Below, piece by piece: positions 38,177 through 46,752 of a stretch of 64,000 nucleotides of DNA. Every line of letters begins with the position of its first letter. The first letter of the stretch is position 1. Origin of the DNA: Vibrio fortis. Lineage in GTDB: Bacteria > Pseudomonadota > Gammaproteobacteria > Enterobacterales > Vibrionaceae. The stretch spans positions 2,232,001-2,296,000 of the forward strand of contig NZ_AP025487.1 in the NCBI RefSeq assembly GCF_024347475.1, read 5' to 3'. A program made the position numbers and the translations under genes. The notes below the pieces were generated by a model. It was not told the origin of the DNA. It saw only the letters and a list, made by a program, of their open reading frames with translations, and ran no database searches.

Positions 38177-40372
38177 CTAAATTGGACGAACGCTGTCTCT
38201 ATCCAGTTCCGCTGCAAAGCGCTTTTCAATGAACTGGACATTGGCGTCATTCTCAAGGCTGGTGAAAGCATCTTTCAACTTGCCTTGATAAAGCCTCTCA
38301 CGTAATTCTAGTGGCGTTTCGCCTGATTCGCCGATCTCAACACTTAAATGACACTCTTCACCTAATACGGCGTTCAGCGACTGCAGCAATTCGCTTTGCG
38401 CTTTATCAGTATTTAAGTGTGCTTGTGTTGGTCGTAACATCAGGCTAATTGAGGTGCCGTTTTTACTGAACACTGAGTTCAGTGCTAACTGCTCAACCAG
38501 TTTCGCCGTTTCAAGCTTTTGTATAGTCGCCGACCATTCATCTTGAGCAATCGACTCATGCAGCAGCTTTTCCGTCATCTCAGGCGTTTTAACGTGCTCT
38601 AAAGCGCGTCTTATCTGAGTAGGTGTTAGCTCTTTCGAGACTTCTTTCACTACAGGTTTAGACGGTTTCCAACGATAAGGTTCATTATCATCAGTTACAT
38701 TTTGTGTCGATGCTGCAGGGAGAGAAGCTGGCGACACCCGCTCAGAACCACCGTGTTGCTGAGCAACTCGGTCGAGAACTGAAGTTTTAGCTGGTGTCGC
38801 TTTAGCCTTTTTTGGAGCGCTGCCTTTTGCAGATGGTGCTGCACCTTTACGCTGAGAGCGTAACTGATGACGCAAACCGCTTACCGGCGATGCTGGTCGC
38901 TCAGGTGCAGGCTGACTTTGTGTCACAGGTTGGCTTGGAGCAGGCGCTGCCTGTTGATTGCTCATTGGCGCAGAAGGTGCACCATATTGCCCATGGTCAT
39001 CATACGCTGGAGGCATATCCTGTGGGCCGCTCATGTAACCAGAGTCAGGGTAGCCCTGAGGCTCTGAATATTGTGGCGCGCTAGGTTGCCCGTAGCCTTG
39101 TGGTTGCATAGAGCTTGACATAGGCTGCGCTGCTGGACCTTGCTGCTGAGGTGCGGCCATTGGCTGAGTCTGATTGGTAGACTGCATTGGCGTAGCTGGC
39201 TGCAAGCCTTGTGAAGGTGCGCTTACTGGAGCGCTCGCTACTTTCGGCTCTGCGGGCTCTGTTGAGATCGCACTTGACGAAATCTCTGCAGCCGGGCGGA
39301 ATGCCAACATTCTCAGAACGACCATCTCAATACCAACGCGAGCGGTTGGCGAAAGAGGCAGATCCTCGCGACCTTTCAGTACGATCTGATAATAAAGCTG
39401 TACATCTTGCGGGCTAAGCGCTTGAGCGAGAAGCTCGATCTTCTCTGCGTCTGGCTGTGCTTTATCTAACGATGCTGGCAGAGCTTGATACATAGCTAAT
39501 CGGTGCAACTGAGTCGCTAGCTGATTGAGCAAGCCATCCCATTCTACACCGTTTTCAGCTAGCGCTTGGATACACGACATTGCCGTTTGCGGTTGCTTGC
39601 TGCTAATAGCTTCGAGTAAATGGATCGCTTGATCAGTATCTAGCGTGCCTAACATATGAGAAACAATGTCAGTCGCTACGTTGCCATTACCCAATGCGAT
39701 TGCTTGATCCGTTAAGCTCAACGCATCACGCATACTGCCGTCAGCCGCGTGTGCAATCATCCCCAGAGCGCGAGACTCAGTGGTCACATTCTCTTCTTCT
39801 AGGATGTGATCGAGCTGCTCATGAATGTTGTCAACGCTGATTGGCTTCAGGTGGAACTGCAGGCAGCGAGACAAAATCGTTACCGGCAGCTTCTGAGGAT
39901 CCGTTGTCGCCAACAGAAATTTCACGTACTCAGGCGGTTCTTCTAAGGTTTTTAGAAGCGCATTGAAACTGTGCCTAGAGAGCATATGAACTTCATCGAT
40001 AAGGTAAACCTTAAAGCGACCACGAGCAGGCTTGTATTGAACGTTGTCCAATAGCTCACGCGTGTCTTCCACTTTGGTTCGAGAAGCGGCATCGATCTCT
40101 AAAAGATCAACAAAACGACCTTCGTCGATCTCTTTACAGGTTGCACACTCACCACAAGGTGTAGAGGTAATGCCTGTTTCACAGTTTAGACCCTTAGCAA
40201 ACAAGCGGCCGATGGTCGTTTTACCGACACCTCGAGTCCCGCTAAACAGGTATGCATGGTGCAACCTGTTTTGGCTAAGTGCATTTTCTAAAGCTGTTAA
40301 AACATGGGCTTGACCAACGACTTCTTTAAACTTCGTTGGCCGCCATTTTCGCGCTAACGCTAGATAGCTCAT
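38177..40372 (-). CDS. dnaX: DNA polymerase III subunits tau and gamma
   Basis: The 731-residue tau subunit of the clamp loader. The AAA+ domain has Walker A GTRGVGKTTIGRLF, four zinc-finger cysteines (CETGITSTPCGECATC) and Walker B with LIDEVHML. A long Pro/Gln/Ala-rich linker (~370-530) precedes the C-terminal polymerase- and DnaB-binding region. A slippery A AAA AAG at codons 520-522 would give a shorter gamma form that stops one codon later (see the separate feature). It starts MSYLALARKWRP, as in E. coli. It is 17 bp downstream of apt, so probably cotranscribed. Confidence 0.97.
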   Translation of the reverse strand: MSYLALARKWRPTKFKEVVGQAHVLTALENALSQNRLHHAYLFSGTRGVGKTTIGRLFAKGLNCETGITSTPCGECATCKEIDEGRFVDLLEIDAASRTKVEDTRELLDNVQYKPARGRFKVYLIDEVHMLSRHSFNALLKTLEEPPEYVKFLLATTDPQKLPVTILSRCLQFHLKPISVDNIHEQLDHILEEENVTTESRALGMIAHAADGSMRDALSLTDQAIALGNGNVATDIVSHMLGTLDTDQAIHLLEAISSKQPQTAMSCIQALAENGVEWDGLLNQLATQLHRLAMYQALPASLDKAQPDAEKIELLAQALSPQDVQLYYQIVLKGREDLPLSPTARVGIEMVVLRMLAFRPAAEISSSAISTEPAEPKVASAPVSAPSQGLQPATPMQSTNQTQPMAAPQQQGPAAQPMSSSMQPQGYGQPSAPQYSEPQGYPDSGYMSGPQDMPPAYDDHGQYGAPSAPMSNQQAAPAPSQPVTQSQPAPERPASPVSGLRHQLRSQRKGAAPSAKGSAPKKAKATPAKTSVLDRVAQQHGGSERVSPASLPAASTQNVTDDNEPYRWKPSKPVVKEVSKELTPTQIRRALEHVKTPEMTEKLLHESIAQDEWSATIQKLETAKLVEQLALNSVFSKNGTSISLMLRPTQAHLNTDKAQSELLQSLNAVLGEECHLSVEIGESGETPLELRERLYQGKLKDAFTSLENDANVQFIEKRFAAELDRDSVRPI
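38802..38815 (-). other. dnaX: dnaX programmed -1 frameshift site with gamma stop codon
   Basis: On the coding strand the codons CCA AAA AAG GCT AAA contain the heptamer A AAA AAG (38813 to 38807) in the reading phase used in E. coli dnaX. After a -1 slip the next codons are GGC TAA, so the short product ends Lys-Lys-Gly, 523 residues long. A Shine-Dalgarno-like AAAGG lies 9-10 nt upstream. In E. coli the same heptamer is followed by one codon and a stop to make gamma. Confidence 0.8.
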
Positions 40373-40389
40373 GAATAATTCCGAAAGGA

Positions 40390-40935
40390 TTAATGACCGT
40401 CAAATTCGCAGATGCTAAACACTTCAAGGCCTAGACCTTCTAAGCGCTTGTCACCGCCAATTTCTGGAAGATTAATAACAAAGGCTGCGTGGTCTACAAC
40501 GCCACCAAGCTGACGAATCAGTTTAGTAGTTGCTTCAATCGTACCACCTGTTGCTAGAAGGTCATCGACCATCAGCACTTTATCGCCTTCTGAGATCGCA
40601 TCAGTGTGGATCTCAAGAGTATCTGTGCCGTACTCAAGCTCATAAGACTGTGCCACTGTTTGACGTGGTAACTTGCCTGGCTTGCGAACAGGAACAAAAC
40701 CAACACCCAATTCAAGCGCTAGTGGTGCACCAAATAGGAAACCGCGAGCTTCCGTACCAACGACTTTAGTGAAGCCCATATCTTTGTAGGTATCCACTAG
40801 CAGTTCGATCGTCGCTTTGTACGCAGCAGGGTCTTCCATTAGGCTGGTTACGTCACGAAATAGAATACCCGCTTTTGGGTAGTCAGGAATGCTTTTGATG
40901 CTTGATTTGATCAGAGCGATTTTTTCTGTGTTCAT
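40390..40935 (-). CDS. apt: Adenine phosphoribosyltransferase
   Basis: Salvages adenine to AMP with PRPP. 181 residues. The PRPP-binding loop is [16 protein letters not shown], and [31 protein letters not shown] is the family signature. The start [16 protein letters not shown] aligns with E. coli Apt; an ATG six codons upstream is possible. Synteny apt-dnaX-ybaB-recR is conserved with E. coli. Confidence 0.96.
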   Translation of the reverse strand: MNTEKIALIKSSIKSIPDYPKAGILFRDVTSLMEDPAAYKATIELLVDTYKDMGFTKVVGTEARGFLFGAPLALELGVGFVPVRKPGKLPRQTVAQSYELEYGTDTLEIHTDAISEGDKVLMVDDLLATGGTIEATTKLIRQLGGVVDHAAFVINLPEIGGDKRLEGLGLEVFSICEFDGH

Positions 40936-41103
40936 AATAGTGATGCACTTCATTAGGCCGCTTTCCCAACATCAATCAACGCCATCGTCGTTACTAATTT
41001 TGCTTGAGAAAGGCTTGGTTGGTTTTCATTGCAATCAGAGTCATAAGTCTGATGCTGAAAAAATAAACGCCCGCTATAAGTCAGCAGGCACACTGGCTTA
41101 ATG

Positions 41104-41496
41104 TTAGTGATTTTCTTTGCTGTCAGCAACTAACTCATGGGTAGGAAGACGAATAAACCATGTGAGAAGAATAGCAAGTACGACAATTAAGAACACTTTT
41201 ACCCATACGATAGGTGCAAAGTAGATAGATAATGAAAAACTGAGAAGAATAAACAGCACGCCACGGCTTTTAACGCGTTTTGTTACCGCACCATGTTCAT
41301 ACCAGTTGGTGAGCAGAGGGCCAAGTGTTGGGTGCTGATGCATCCAGCGGTGTAAACGAGGGCTACTACGCATAAAACAGGCGCTTGCCAATAGCAAAAA
41401 GGGAGTAGTTGGTAGTAGAGGTAAAACAATGCCTAGAAAAGCGAGGATGATGCAGAGGCCACCAGCGAGGTTCAGGCTAAGAACTTTGATGCTAAT
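41104..41496 (-). CDS. ybaN: YbaN family inner-membrane protein (DUF454), apparent AUU start
   Basis: A DUF454 membrane protein, 130 residues if read from the ATT at 41496. The conserved core FLGIVLPLLPTTPFLLLASACFMRSSPRLH lies upstream of every ATG, GTG or TTG in this frame, except that a TTG at 41397 would start inside the conserved segment. Between the in-frame stop at 41515-41517 and that TTG the only suitably placed codon is ATT, 5 nt after a strong GGAGG. Reading from it gives the normal family length of about 125-130. Two to four hydrophobic helices are visible. ybaN precedes apt in E. coli also. Function unknown. Confidence 0.8.
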   Translation of the reverse strand: MSIKVLSLNLAGGLCIILAFLGIVLPLLPTTPFLLLASACFMRSSPRLHRWMHQHPTLGPLLTNWYEHGAVTKRVKSRGVLFILLSFSLSIYFAPIVWVKVFLIVVLAILLTWFIRLPTHELVADSKENH

Positions 41497-41514
41497 TGTG
41501 ACCTCCAGAAGTCT

Positions 41515-41652
41515 TTAAAAAGTCGCGTAACCATTGAAAACGCGGTAAAGCGTTAAGGTTGCTGGTAGTAGCGGAATCGCTGCAAACGCTAATAAAAATC
41601 CTAAAAAGTAGAATACATTAAACGGGTCTTTAAAATCTTGATTATCTGCCAT
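41515..41652 (-). CDS. Small membrane protein, 45 residues, upstream of ybaN
   Basis: This small gene encodes 45 residues: MADNQDFKDPFNVFYF, a hydrophobic stretch LGFLLAFAAIPLLPATL, then TLYRVFNGYATF. One transmembrane helix is expected. It ends 18 nt before the ybaN start and is in the same frame, so ybaN could be translated by coupled reinitiation. The upstream ribosome binding site is a weak AAGAAAG. I do not recognise a family. Coding is supported by an acidic head, a clean hydrophobic core and tight coupling to ybaN. Confidence 0.65.
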   Translation of the reverse strand: MADNQDFKDPFNVFYFLGFLLAFAAIPLLPATLTLYRVFNGYATF

Positions 41653-41712
41653 GATTATTTCTTTCTTACAAAATTAACGCTAGACCCAGATAATTTTTGC
41701 TAAATGAAACTC

Positions 41713-41754
41713 AACAAAAAAGGTATAGCCACACAATTTTGCAACTATACCTTA
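41713..41754 (-). terminator. Terminator after rssB
   Basis: AAGGTATAG (41720-41728) pairs with CTATACCTT (41745-41753); read leftward it is followed by T. Confidence 0.82.
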
Positions 41755-41788
41755 ATAAAACATCTACAAATACCAAGCAACTGTAGGG

Positions 41789-42898
41789 TTAATCCCCACC
41801 GCCTTGATGCAAGTCGAGACTAAAACTGGCCGAACCCAACAAGCTCAATGAGAGCTGGCAGCCTGTCTCTATAGGCAACCTGTCGGTGATGAAATTCTTC
41901 TTACAGTTGTCGCCCAACCTTTGCCCTGCGGCAATGTGTTGATTAATAAGACCATTGGACCACTGCCCATCGAGTCCCGCAGGCAAAATCGAAATTGTAC
42001 CCTCAGCCAAATTGGCCACACCAAACAGAGCATTAACTGGCGTCGCGCATTGCGAACATTGGATACCTTTCTCTAATAGCTCCGCCATATCTTTCAAATC
42101 GGCACTATAACTTTGCAGATTTCTAACATAATCGTGGAACAAGGCACGCACTAACAGAGTGGTCGCTGCCCCACCCTCAGATGATGATGACGAATCCACA
42201 AGATAGAAAGCAAACTGTCCATTCATCAACCAAGCATAATCAAACACCAATGGCATCACTTCGGTTGACTGCAACAGACGGTAACTGGCTCGCCAAGTGC
42301 CTTGGCTGGTGTCTTTATCGGGTAACAACGCGTGCAACAAATCACGCGCAGCGCTTGGGTTATTCTGAAGATAATTCAGATGCCAATGCAGTTCTTGGTC
42401 TTCTGGAATCTCACCACCATCATCGACACTGAACCATTGGCTAGAGAAGTCTCTTTGACTATTCATGTTGTCAAAAGAGTCTTTCAGGGTATTTTCTATA
42501 GCACTTCCCAAATGATTTGGGTCTTCCAATGGCTTGGGTAGGAAATCCTTAATCCCGAAGCGCAATGCTTTTGCAACGTCAGACATTTCATCGGTCGCAG
42601 AAACCACAATCATAGGCAGTGATGGATATTCGAGACTCAACTCCTCTACAAGCTCAATACCATCGAGTATCGGCATAGAGAGATCACACACGATAAGATC
42701 GGGCGCTGCGTCTCGTAATTTTTGAAGTGCGTCTAAGCCGTTTTCGGCTTCAACCACACGGTACCCTACAGCATCTAGATACGCTGACGTTATGCGGCGA
42801 AAAATGGGGTCATCATCAACCAACATAATGCATTTTTGGTTGAGCGCTTCCTGTGCCGAGGTCGTAACGGGCTGACTGTGAGTTTTATACATACTCAT
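41789..42898 (-). CDS. rssB: Response regulator RssB-like, RpoS-turnover adaptor family
   Basis: A 369-residue protein. The receiver domain (residues ~23-145) has acidic pocket residues in MLVDDDPIF, the phosphoacceptor aspartate 72 in VCDLSMP, and a KP motif. The segment VVSATDEMSDVAKALRFGIKDFLPKPLED parallels E. coli RssB. The C-terminal ~200 residues (SYRLLQSTEVMPLVFDYAWL; LLVRALFHDYVRNL) fit the degenerate PP2C-like effector domain of RssB. In E. coli RssB delivers RpoS to ClpXP; that role here is inferred from similarity. The start is either 42898 or 42892, with GAGG upstream. It is divergent from aphB, as I recall for V. cholerae VC1050/VC1049. Confidence 0.85.
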   Translation of the reverse strand: MSMYKTHSQPVTTSAQEALNQKCIMLVDDDPIFRRITSAYLDAVGYRVVEAENGLDALQKLRDAAPDLIVCDLSMPILDGIELVEELSLEYPSLPMIVVSATDEMSDVAKALRFGIKDFLPKPLEDPNHLGSAIENTLKDSFDNMNSQRDFSSQWFSVDDGGEIPEDQELHWHLNYLQNNPSAARDLLHALLPDKDTSQGTWRASYRLLQSTEVMPLVFDYAWLMNGQFAFYLVDSSSSSEGGAATTLLVRALFHDYVRNLQSYSADLKDMAELLEKGIQCSQCATPVNALFGVANLAEGTISILPAGLDGQWSNGLINQHIAAGQRLGDNCKKNFITDRLPIETGCQLSLSLLGSASFSLDLHQGGGD

Positions 42899-43121
42899 TA
42901 ACCTCACAAAACAAAGTCGATTTATTATTGTTATCTGTTCTAAGAACTCTTTATCAAACTTAGTAATAAAATGGTGAATACACAAATTTACCAACTTTAC
43001 TGGTAATTGCCATCAGGGATTGGAATACTTGTAAATAGTGCAACAAGTTGACGTGACGCAAACTTTGTTCTCAGTGTTACGTATAAATTAGTTGAGTTTG
43101 TAAACAAATGTGTCTGGATTT

Positions 43122-43997
43122 ATGAAATTAGATGATTTAAACCTGTTTCGATTAGTCGTCGAAAATGGGAGCTACACCGCAACATCACGCAAAACTATGA
43201 TTCCGGTTGCGACGATCACACGACGTATTCAAGCTTTGGAGGACTCTCTTAACCTGAGGCTTCTCAATAGACATGCGCGTAAACTTTCATTGACAGAGGC
43301 TGGCGAGCGATTTTTCAATGAATGCTCTCCGCTACTACAACGTTTAGCATCAACTGCCGAGGAATTGACTGATGTTTGCAAAGGCGCATCAGGCAAAATC
43401 CGTATTTCTGCACCATCAAACCTCACCAAACGTATGATGATGCCGATGTTCAGCGACTTCATGAGCCAATACCCAGATATCAATATTGAGCTGATGATGA
43501 ACAACCAAGCTGATCAGCTGGACCCAACCGAATGGGACGTCATTTTCCGTGTTGGCCCACAGCGCGACTCTAGCCTGATTGCTCGTAAGATCAGCGAAGT
43601 TAAGGACATACTCGTCGCAAGTCCTGACTACTTAGCGAAGAATCCAGCCCCTTCTCACGCGGAAGAGTTGGCTAATCACTCGCTTCTGAAAGGTTACCCA
43701 TTGATTAAATGGCAACTCAGTAATTCCAATGACGAGAGCGTTGTGAATACTGAGAAAGGCCGTTTCAATGCCAATGCGTTGAATGTTGTAAGACAGGCAT
43801 GTTCAGAAGGCTTAGGCATTACGCTAATGCCAGATGTTATGATCCGTGAATACATTGAAGACGGCAGTTTAGTGCGCGTATTAGATGATTGGAGTGCTAA
43901 CCCAAGAGACATTTACATGCTCTACAACCACAAAGATCATCTACCAGAAAAAGTACGCCTATTTATCGATTTTGTGATCGCATACCACATTCACTAA
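43122..43997 (+). CDS. aphB: LysR-family regulator AphB
   Basis: A 291-residue LysR-type regulator. The N-terminal winged helix is MKLDDLNLFRLVVENGSYTATSRKTMIPVATITRRIQALE and the C-terminal part is a periplasmic-binding-like effector domain. The sequence agrees closely with V. cholerae AphB as I remember it, including RISAPSN with Asn100 and the cysteine at residue 227 in VVRQACSEGLGI, the thiol implicated in oxygen and pH response. In V. cholerae AphB activates tcpPH with AphA; in non-cholera vibrios it acts more in acid and anaerobic response. A GTG four codons upstream is an alternative start. It is followed by a bidirectional terminator. Confidence 0.9.
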   Translation: MKLDDLNLFRLVVENGSYTATSRKTMIPVATITRRIQALEDSLNLRLLNRHARKLSLTEAGERFFNECSPLLQRLASTAEELTDVCKGASGKIRISAPSNLTKRMMMPMFSDFMSQYPDINIELMMNNQADQLDPTEWDVIFRVGPQRDSSLIARKISEVKDILVASPDYLAKNPAPSHAEELANHSLLKGYPLIKWQLSNSNDESVVNTEKGRFNANALNVVRQACSEGLGITLMPDVMIREYIEDGSLVRVLDDWSANPRDIYMLYNHKDHLPEKVRLFIDFVIAYHIH

Positions 43998-44023
43998 GAG
44001 AGACACTCAGCTTACCCAATAAA

Positions 44024-44051
44024 AAAACCAGAGCCTGTGCTCTGGTTTTTA
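44024..44051. terminator. Bidirectional terminator between aphB and purF
   Basis: AAAACCAGAG-CCTGTG-CTCTGGTTTT, with A on the left and T on the right. Confidence 0.92.
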
Positions 44052-44084
44052 GTCTTTGTTTTGCTGAAAACGCTAAAGTAAATC

Positions 44085-45599
44085 TTACGCGCCTTCGTTA
44101 TGTAGCTCGAGGTTCGCTAAGTCTTGCTGAATTTCACGCTGTATTTTTGAATCGTCGTTACGAAGTGCATCTAGGAAATCTAGGTACTTCTGGTCGATAT
44201 CACCCGTCACGTACTCACCGTTGAATACCGAAGTATCAAACTGAGTAATGTCTTGATTGCCTTGACCTACTGCTTCAATCAGATCATCCAGTTTTTGGAA
44301 GATAAGCGCATCAGCACCGATCTGGTTACAGATAGTTTGGTTGTCACGACCGTGAGCGATCAACTCGTTAGCACTTGGCATATCAATACCGTAAACGTTC
44401 GGGAAACGAACTTCTGGTGCTGCTGAAACCATGTAAACTTTGTTCGCACCTGAATCACGAGCCATCTCAATGATCTGTTCTGACGTGGTACCGCGAACAA
44501 TAGAGTCATCGACTAGAAGTACGTTCTTACCTTTAAACTCAGAGCGAATCGCATTAAGTTTACGACGAACAGATTTCTTACGCTGTTGTTGACCCGGCAT
44601 GATGAAAGTACGACCAACGTAACGGTTCTTCACGAAGCCTTGACGGTATGGCTTGTCGATCGCTTGAGCAATGCGTAGCGCAATGTCATTCGATGTTTCA
44701 GGGATTGGGATAACAACGTCGATATCAAGATCTGAATACTCATCTTTAATACGGCGACCCAGTGCTTCACCCATCTCAACGCGTGCGCTGTAAACAGAGA
44801 TCTTGTCGATGAAAGAGTCTGGACGTGCAAAGTAAACGAATTCGAAAATACAAGGATTCAGTTTTGGATTGTCAGCACACTGCTTAGTAAACAGCTCGCC
44901 TTCAAATGTTGCGTAAATCGCTTCACCAGGAGCAACATCGCGAACAAAATCGAAACCAACAGCGTCAAGCGCTACCGATTCAGAAGCAACCATATACTCA
45001 GTACGACCATTCACTTCACGCTTACCAAGACACAGCGGACGAATTCCGTTTGGATCGCGGAACGCAATCATACCGTGGCCGATTATCATCGCTGTTACTG
45101 CGTAAGCACCACGGATAGTGCGGTGTACGTTAGCCACTGCACGGAATACATCTTCAGACGTCACGTTACCTTTCACAGTATCGATCTCGTGAGCCAGTAC
45201 GTTCAGAAGTACTTCAGAATCTGATGTTGTGTTTACATGACGACGGTCTTTTTCAAACAGCTTCTCACGAACTTCATTTGCGTTCGTTAGGTTACCGTTG
45301 TGAGCTAGGGTAATGCCAAATGGCGAGTTTACGTAGAAAGGTTGAGCTTCAGAAGCGCTAGAGCTACCTGCTGTTGGGTAACGAACATGACCGATACCAA
45401 CGTCACCTTGGAGGCGTTGCATGTGTTTAGCTTCGAAAACATCTTTAACTAAGCCGTTCGCCTTACGCAGACGAAAACGATTGCTTTCTATGGTACAAAT
45501 ACCAGCGGCATCTTGGCCACGATGCTGCAATACCGTTAAAGCGTCATAAATTGACTGGTTTACAGGTGTTGAACCCACGATTCCAACAATACCACACAT
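44085..45599 (-). CDS. purF: Amidophosphoribosyltransferase
   Basis: First committed step of purine synthesis: PRPP plus glutamine to phosphoribosylamine. 504 residues. The N-terminal nucleophile is Cys2 in MCGIVGIVG, within a class II glutaminase domain with HNGNLTNA. The PRPP-binding motif is [14 protein letters not shown] in the C-terminal phosphoribosyltransferase domain. It is 33 bp downstream of cvpA, forming the cvpA-purF operon, with a PurR box before cvpA. Confidence 0.98.
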   Translation of the reverse strand: MCGIVGIVGSTPVNQSIYDALTVLQHRGQDAAGICTIESNRFRLRKANGLVKDVFEAKHMQRLQGDVGIGHVRYPTAGSSSASEAQPFYVNSPFGITLAHNGNLTNANEVREKLFEKDRRHVNTTSDSEVLLNVLAHEIDTVKGNVTSEDVFRAVANVHRTIRGAYAVTAMIIGHGMIAFRDPNGIRPLCLGKREVNGRTEYMVASESVALDAVGFDFVRDVAPGEAIYATFEGELFTKQCADNPKLNPCIFEFVYFARPDSFIDKISVYSARVEMGEALGRRIKDEYSDLDIDVVIPIPETSNDIALRIAQAIDKPYRQGFVKNRYVGRTFIMPGQQQRKKSVRRKLNAIRSEFKGKNVLLVDDSIVRGTTSEQIIEMARDSGANKVYMVSAAPEVRFPNVYGIDMPSANELIAHGRDNQTICNQIGADALIFQKLDDLIEAVGQGNQDITQFDTSVFNGEYVTGDIDQKYLDFLDALRNDDSKIQREIQQDLANLELHNEGA

Positions 45600-45632
45600 G
45601 TCCTAATCCTCGATTTTCGACATTAACTGGCG

Positions 45633-46124
45633 CTAAAGCGCGCCAGATAAGAAACTTGATGTTGCTTGTAAATGCTCGAAGAACGGTGCAATGATTCGAC
45701 TGAATTCAGGAACCAACTGCGAGTTCTTCCACCACTCAGAACTTGGGAATGCAGTAAACGCATCCATAAAAAACAGCACAGCTGACACAATCAGAACACC
45801 TCTTAAACCGCCAAAAACGATCCCCAAGATTCTATCTGTACCAGACAAGCCCGTTTTCTGTACTAGCTGTCCAATCACGTAATTAATTAACGCACCGACA
45901 ACCAGAGTCGAAACAAACAGTGCTGCTATCGCGGCGCCATTTCGAAACATGTCATCTTCGATATTTGTAAAGTAAACCGCCAATTTGGCGTAATACTGGC
46001 TGGCGATAAAAAACGCACCAAACCAAATAACGAGTGACAATGCTTCCTTAGCAAAACCACGAACTAAACTGATCAAAGCTGAAAAGCCGATCACCCCTAA
46101 AATGACAAAATCTAACCAATTCAT
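45633..46124 (-). CDS. cvpA: CvpA family membrane protein
   Basis: A 163-residue inner-membrane protein with four hydrophobic segments, starting MNWLDFVILGVIGFSALISLVRGFAKEAL. The segment GLSGTDRILGIVFGGLRGVLIV is characteristic. In E. coli CvpA is needed for colicin V export and for bile-salt tolerance. It is cotranscribed with purF, and a PurR box lies 47 bp upstream. Confidence 0.95.
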   Translation of the reverse strand: MNWLDFVILGVIGFSALISLVRGFAKEALSLVIWFGAFFIASQYYAKLAVYFTNIEDDMFRNGAAIAALFVSTLVVGALINYVIGQLVQKTGLSGTDRILGIVFGGLRGVLIVSAVLFFMDAFTAFPSSEWWKNSQLVPEFSRIIAPFFEHLQATSSFLSGAL

Positions 46125-46171
46125 GAATTCTTCATCTTAAGTTGGCGCGCATTTTAACAGAAAAAATGCTG

Positions 46172-46187
46172 ACGCAAACGTTTTCTT
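46172..46187. promoter_or_regulatory. PurR box upstream of cvpA-purF
   Basis: ACGCAAACGTTTTCTT matches every defined position of the E. coli PurR consensus ANGCAANCGNTTNCNT. It overlaps the last two bases of dedD and lies 47 bp before the cvpA ATG, so the purine operon promoter appears to be embedded at the end of dedD. Confidence 0.88.
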
Positions 46188-46752
46188 ATGGATTTAACGG
46201 TTTAAATTTGAGCAATTGGCCTTTTGAACCAGTAATTTTTTCTAATTCCTTAATTTGACGCTCAAGTTTGGATTTAGAGATATCTGGGCCAATTATTACT
46301 CGCGTAAATGTTTTTTCTTGCTTGGTATGAGCTTGATAACCACGCTTTTGCAGATCCTTGACAACGTTCTTAGCGTTGTCTGCATTTTTCAATGCCATCA
46401 GCTGGATGATCCACGCGCTGTCTTGATACTCATTCTTTTCAGTCACCGGCTTGATAGCAATCTCGACATTGTCATCGACTTTACTCTCTTGACTTGCCGT
46501 TACTGTTTCTGACGGTGATGACTCTTGAACAATCGCTTCTACCGGTGAATCTGGTAGCGCAATCTCATCTTCAACAGGATCAAGTACCTCAAACACTTCA
46601 ACATCACCTTCAAGTTCAGGCTTAATTGGAATGCTTGCAAACTCTTCTTTGTAGTGAAGCTTTTTTCCGTCTAGTACATCTGGGAGAACAATAACGCCCA
46701 CGGCCACCAAAATAATAGTGCCCACTAAGCGGCTTTGGAATTTACTTGCCAT
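46186..46752 (-). CDS. dedD: SPOR domain protein DedD
   Basis: A 188-residue bitopic division protein. A short cytoplasmic start is followed by one transmembrane helix (LVGTIILVAVGVIVLPDVL), an acidic Pro/Glu/Ser-rich periplasmic linker, and a C-terminal SPOR domain (SAWIIQLMALKNADNAKNVVKDLQKRGYQAHT) that binds denuded septal peptidoglycan. Its start directly abuts the folC stop, suggesting coupled translation. Confidence 0.94.
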   Translation of the reverse strand: MASKFQSRLVGTIILVAVGVIVLPDVLDGKKLHYKEEFASIPIKPELEGDVEVFEVLDPVEDEIALPDSPVEAIVQESSPSETVTASQESKVDDNVEIAIKPVTEKNEYQDSAWIIQLMALKNADNAKNVVKDLQKRGYQAHTKQEKTFTRVIIGPDISKSKLERQIKELEKITGSKGQLLKFKPLNP

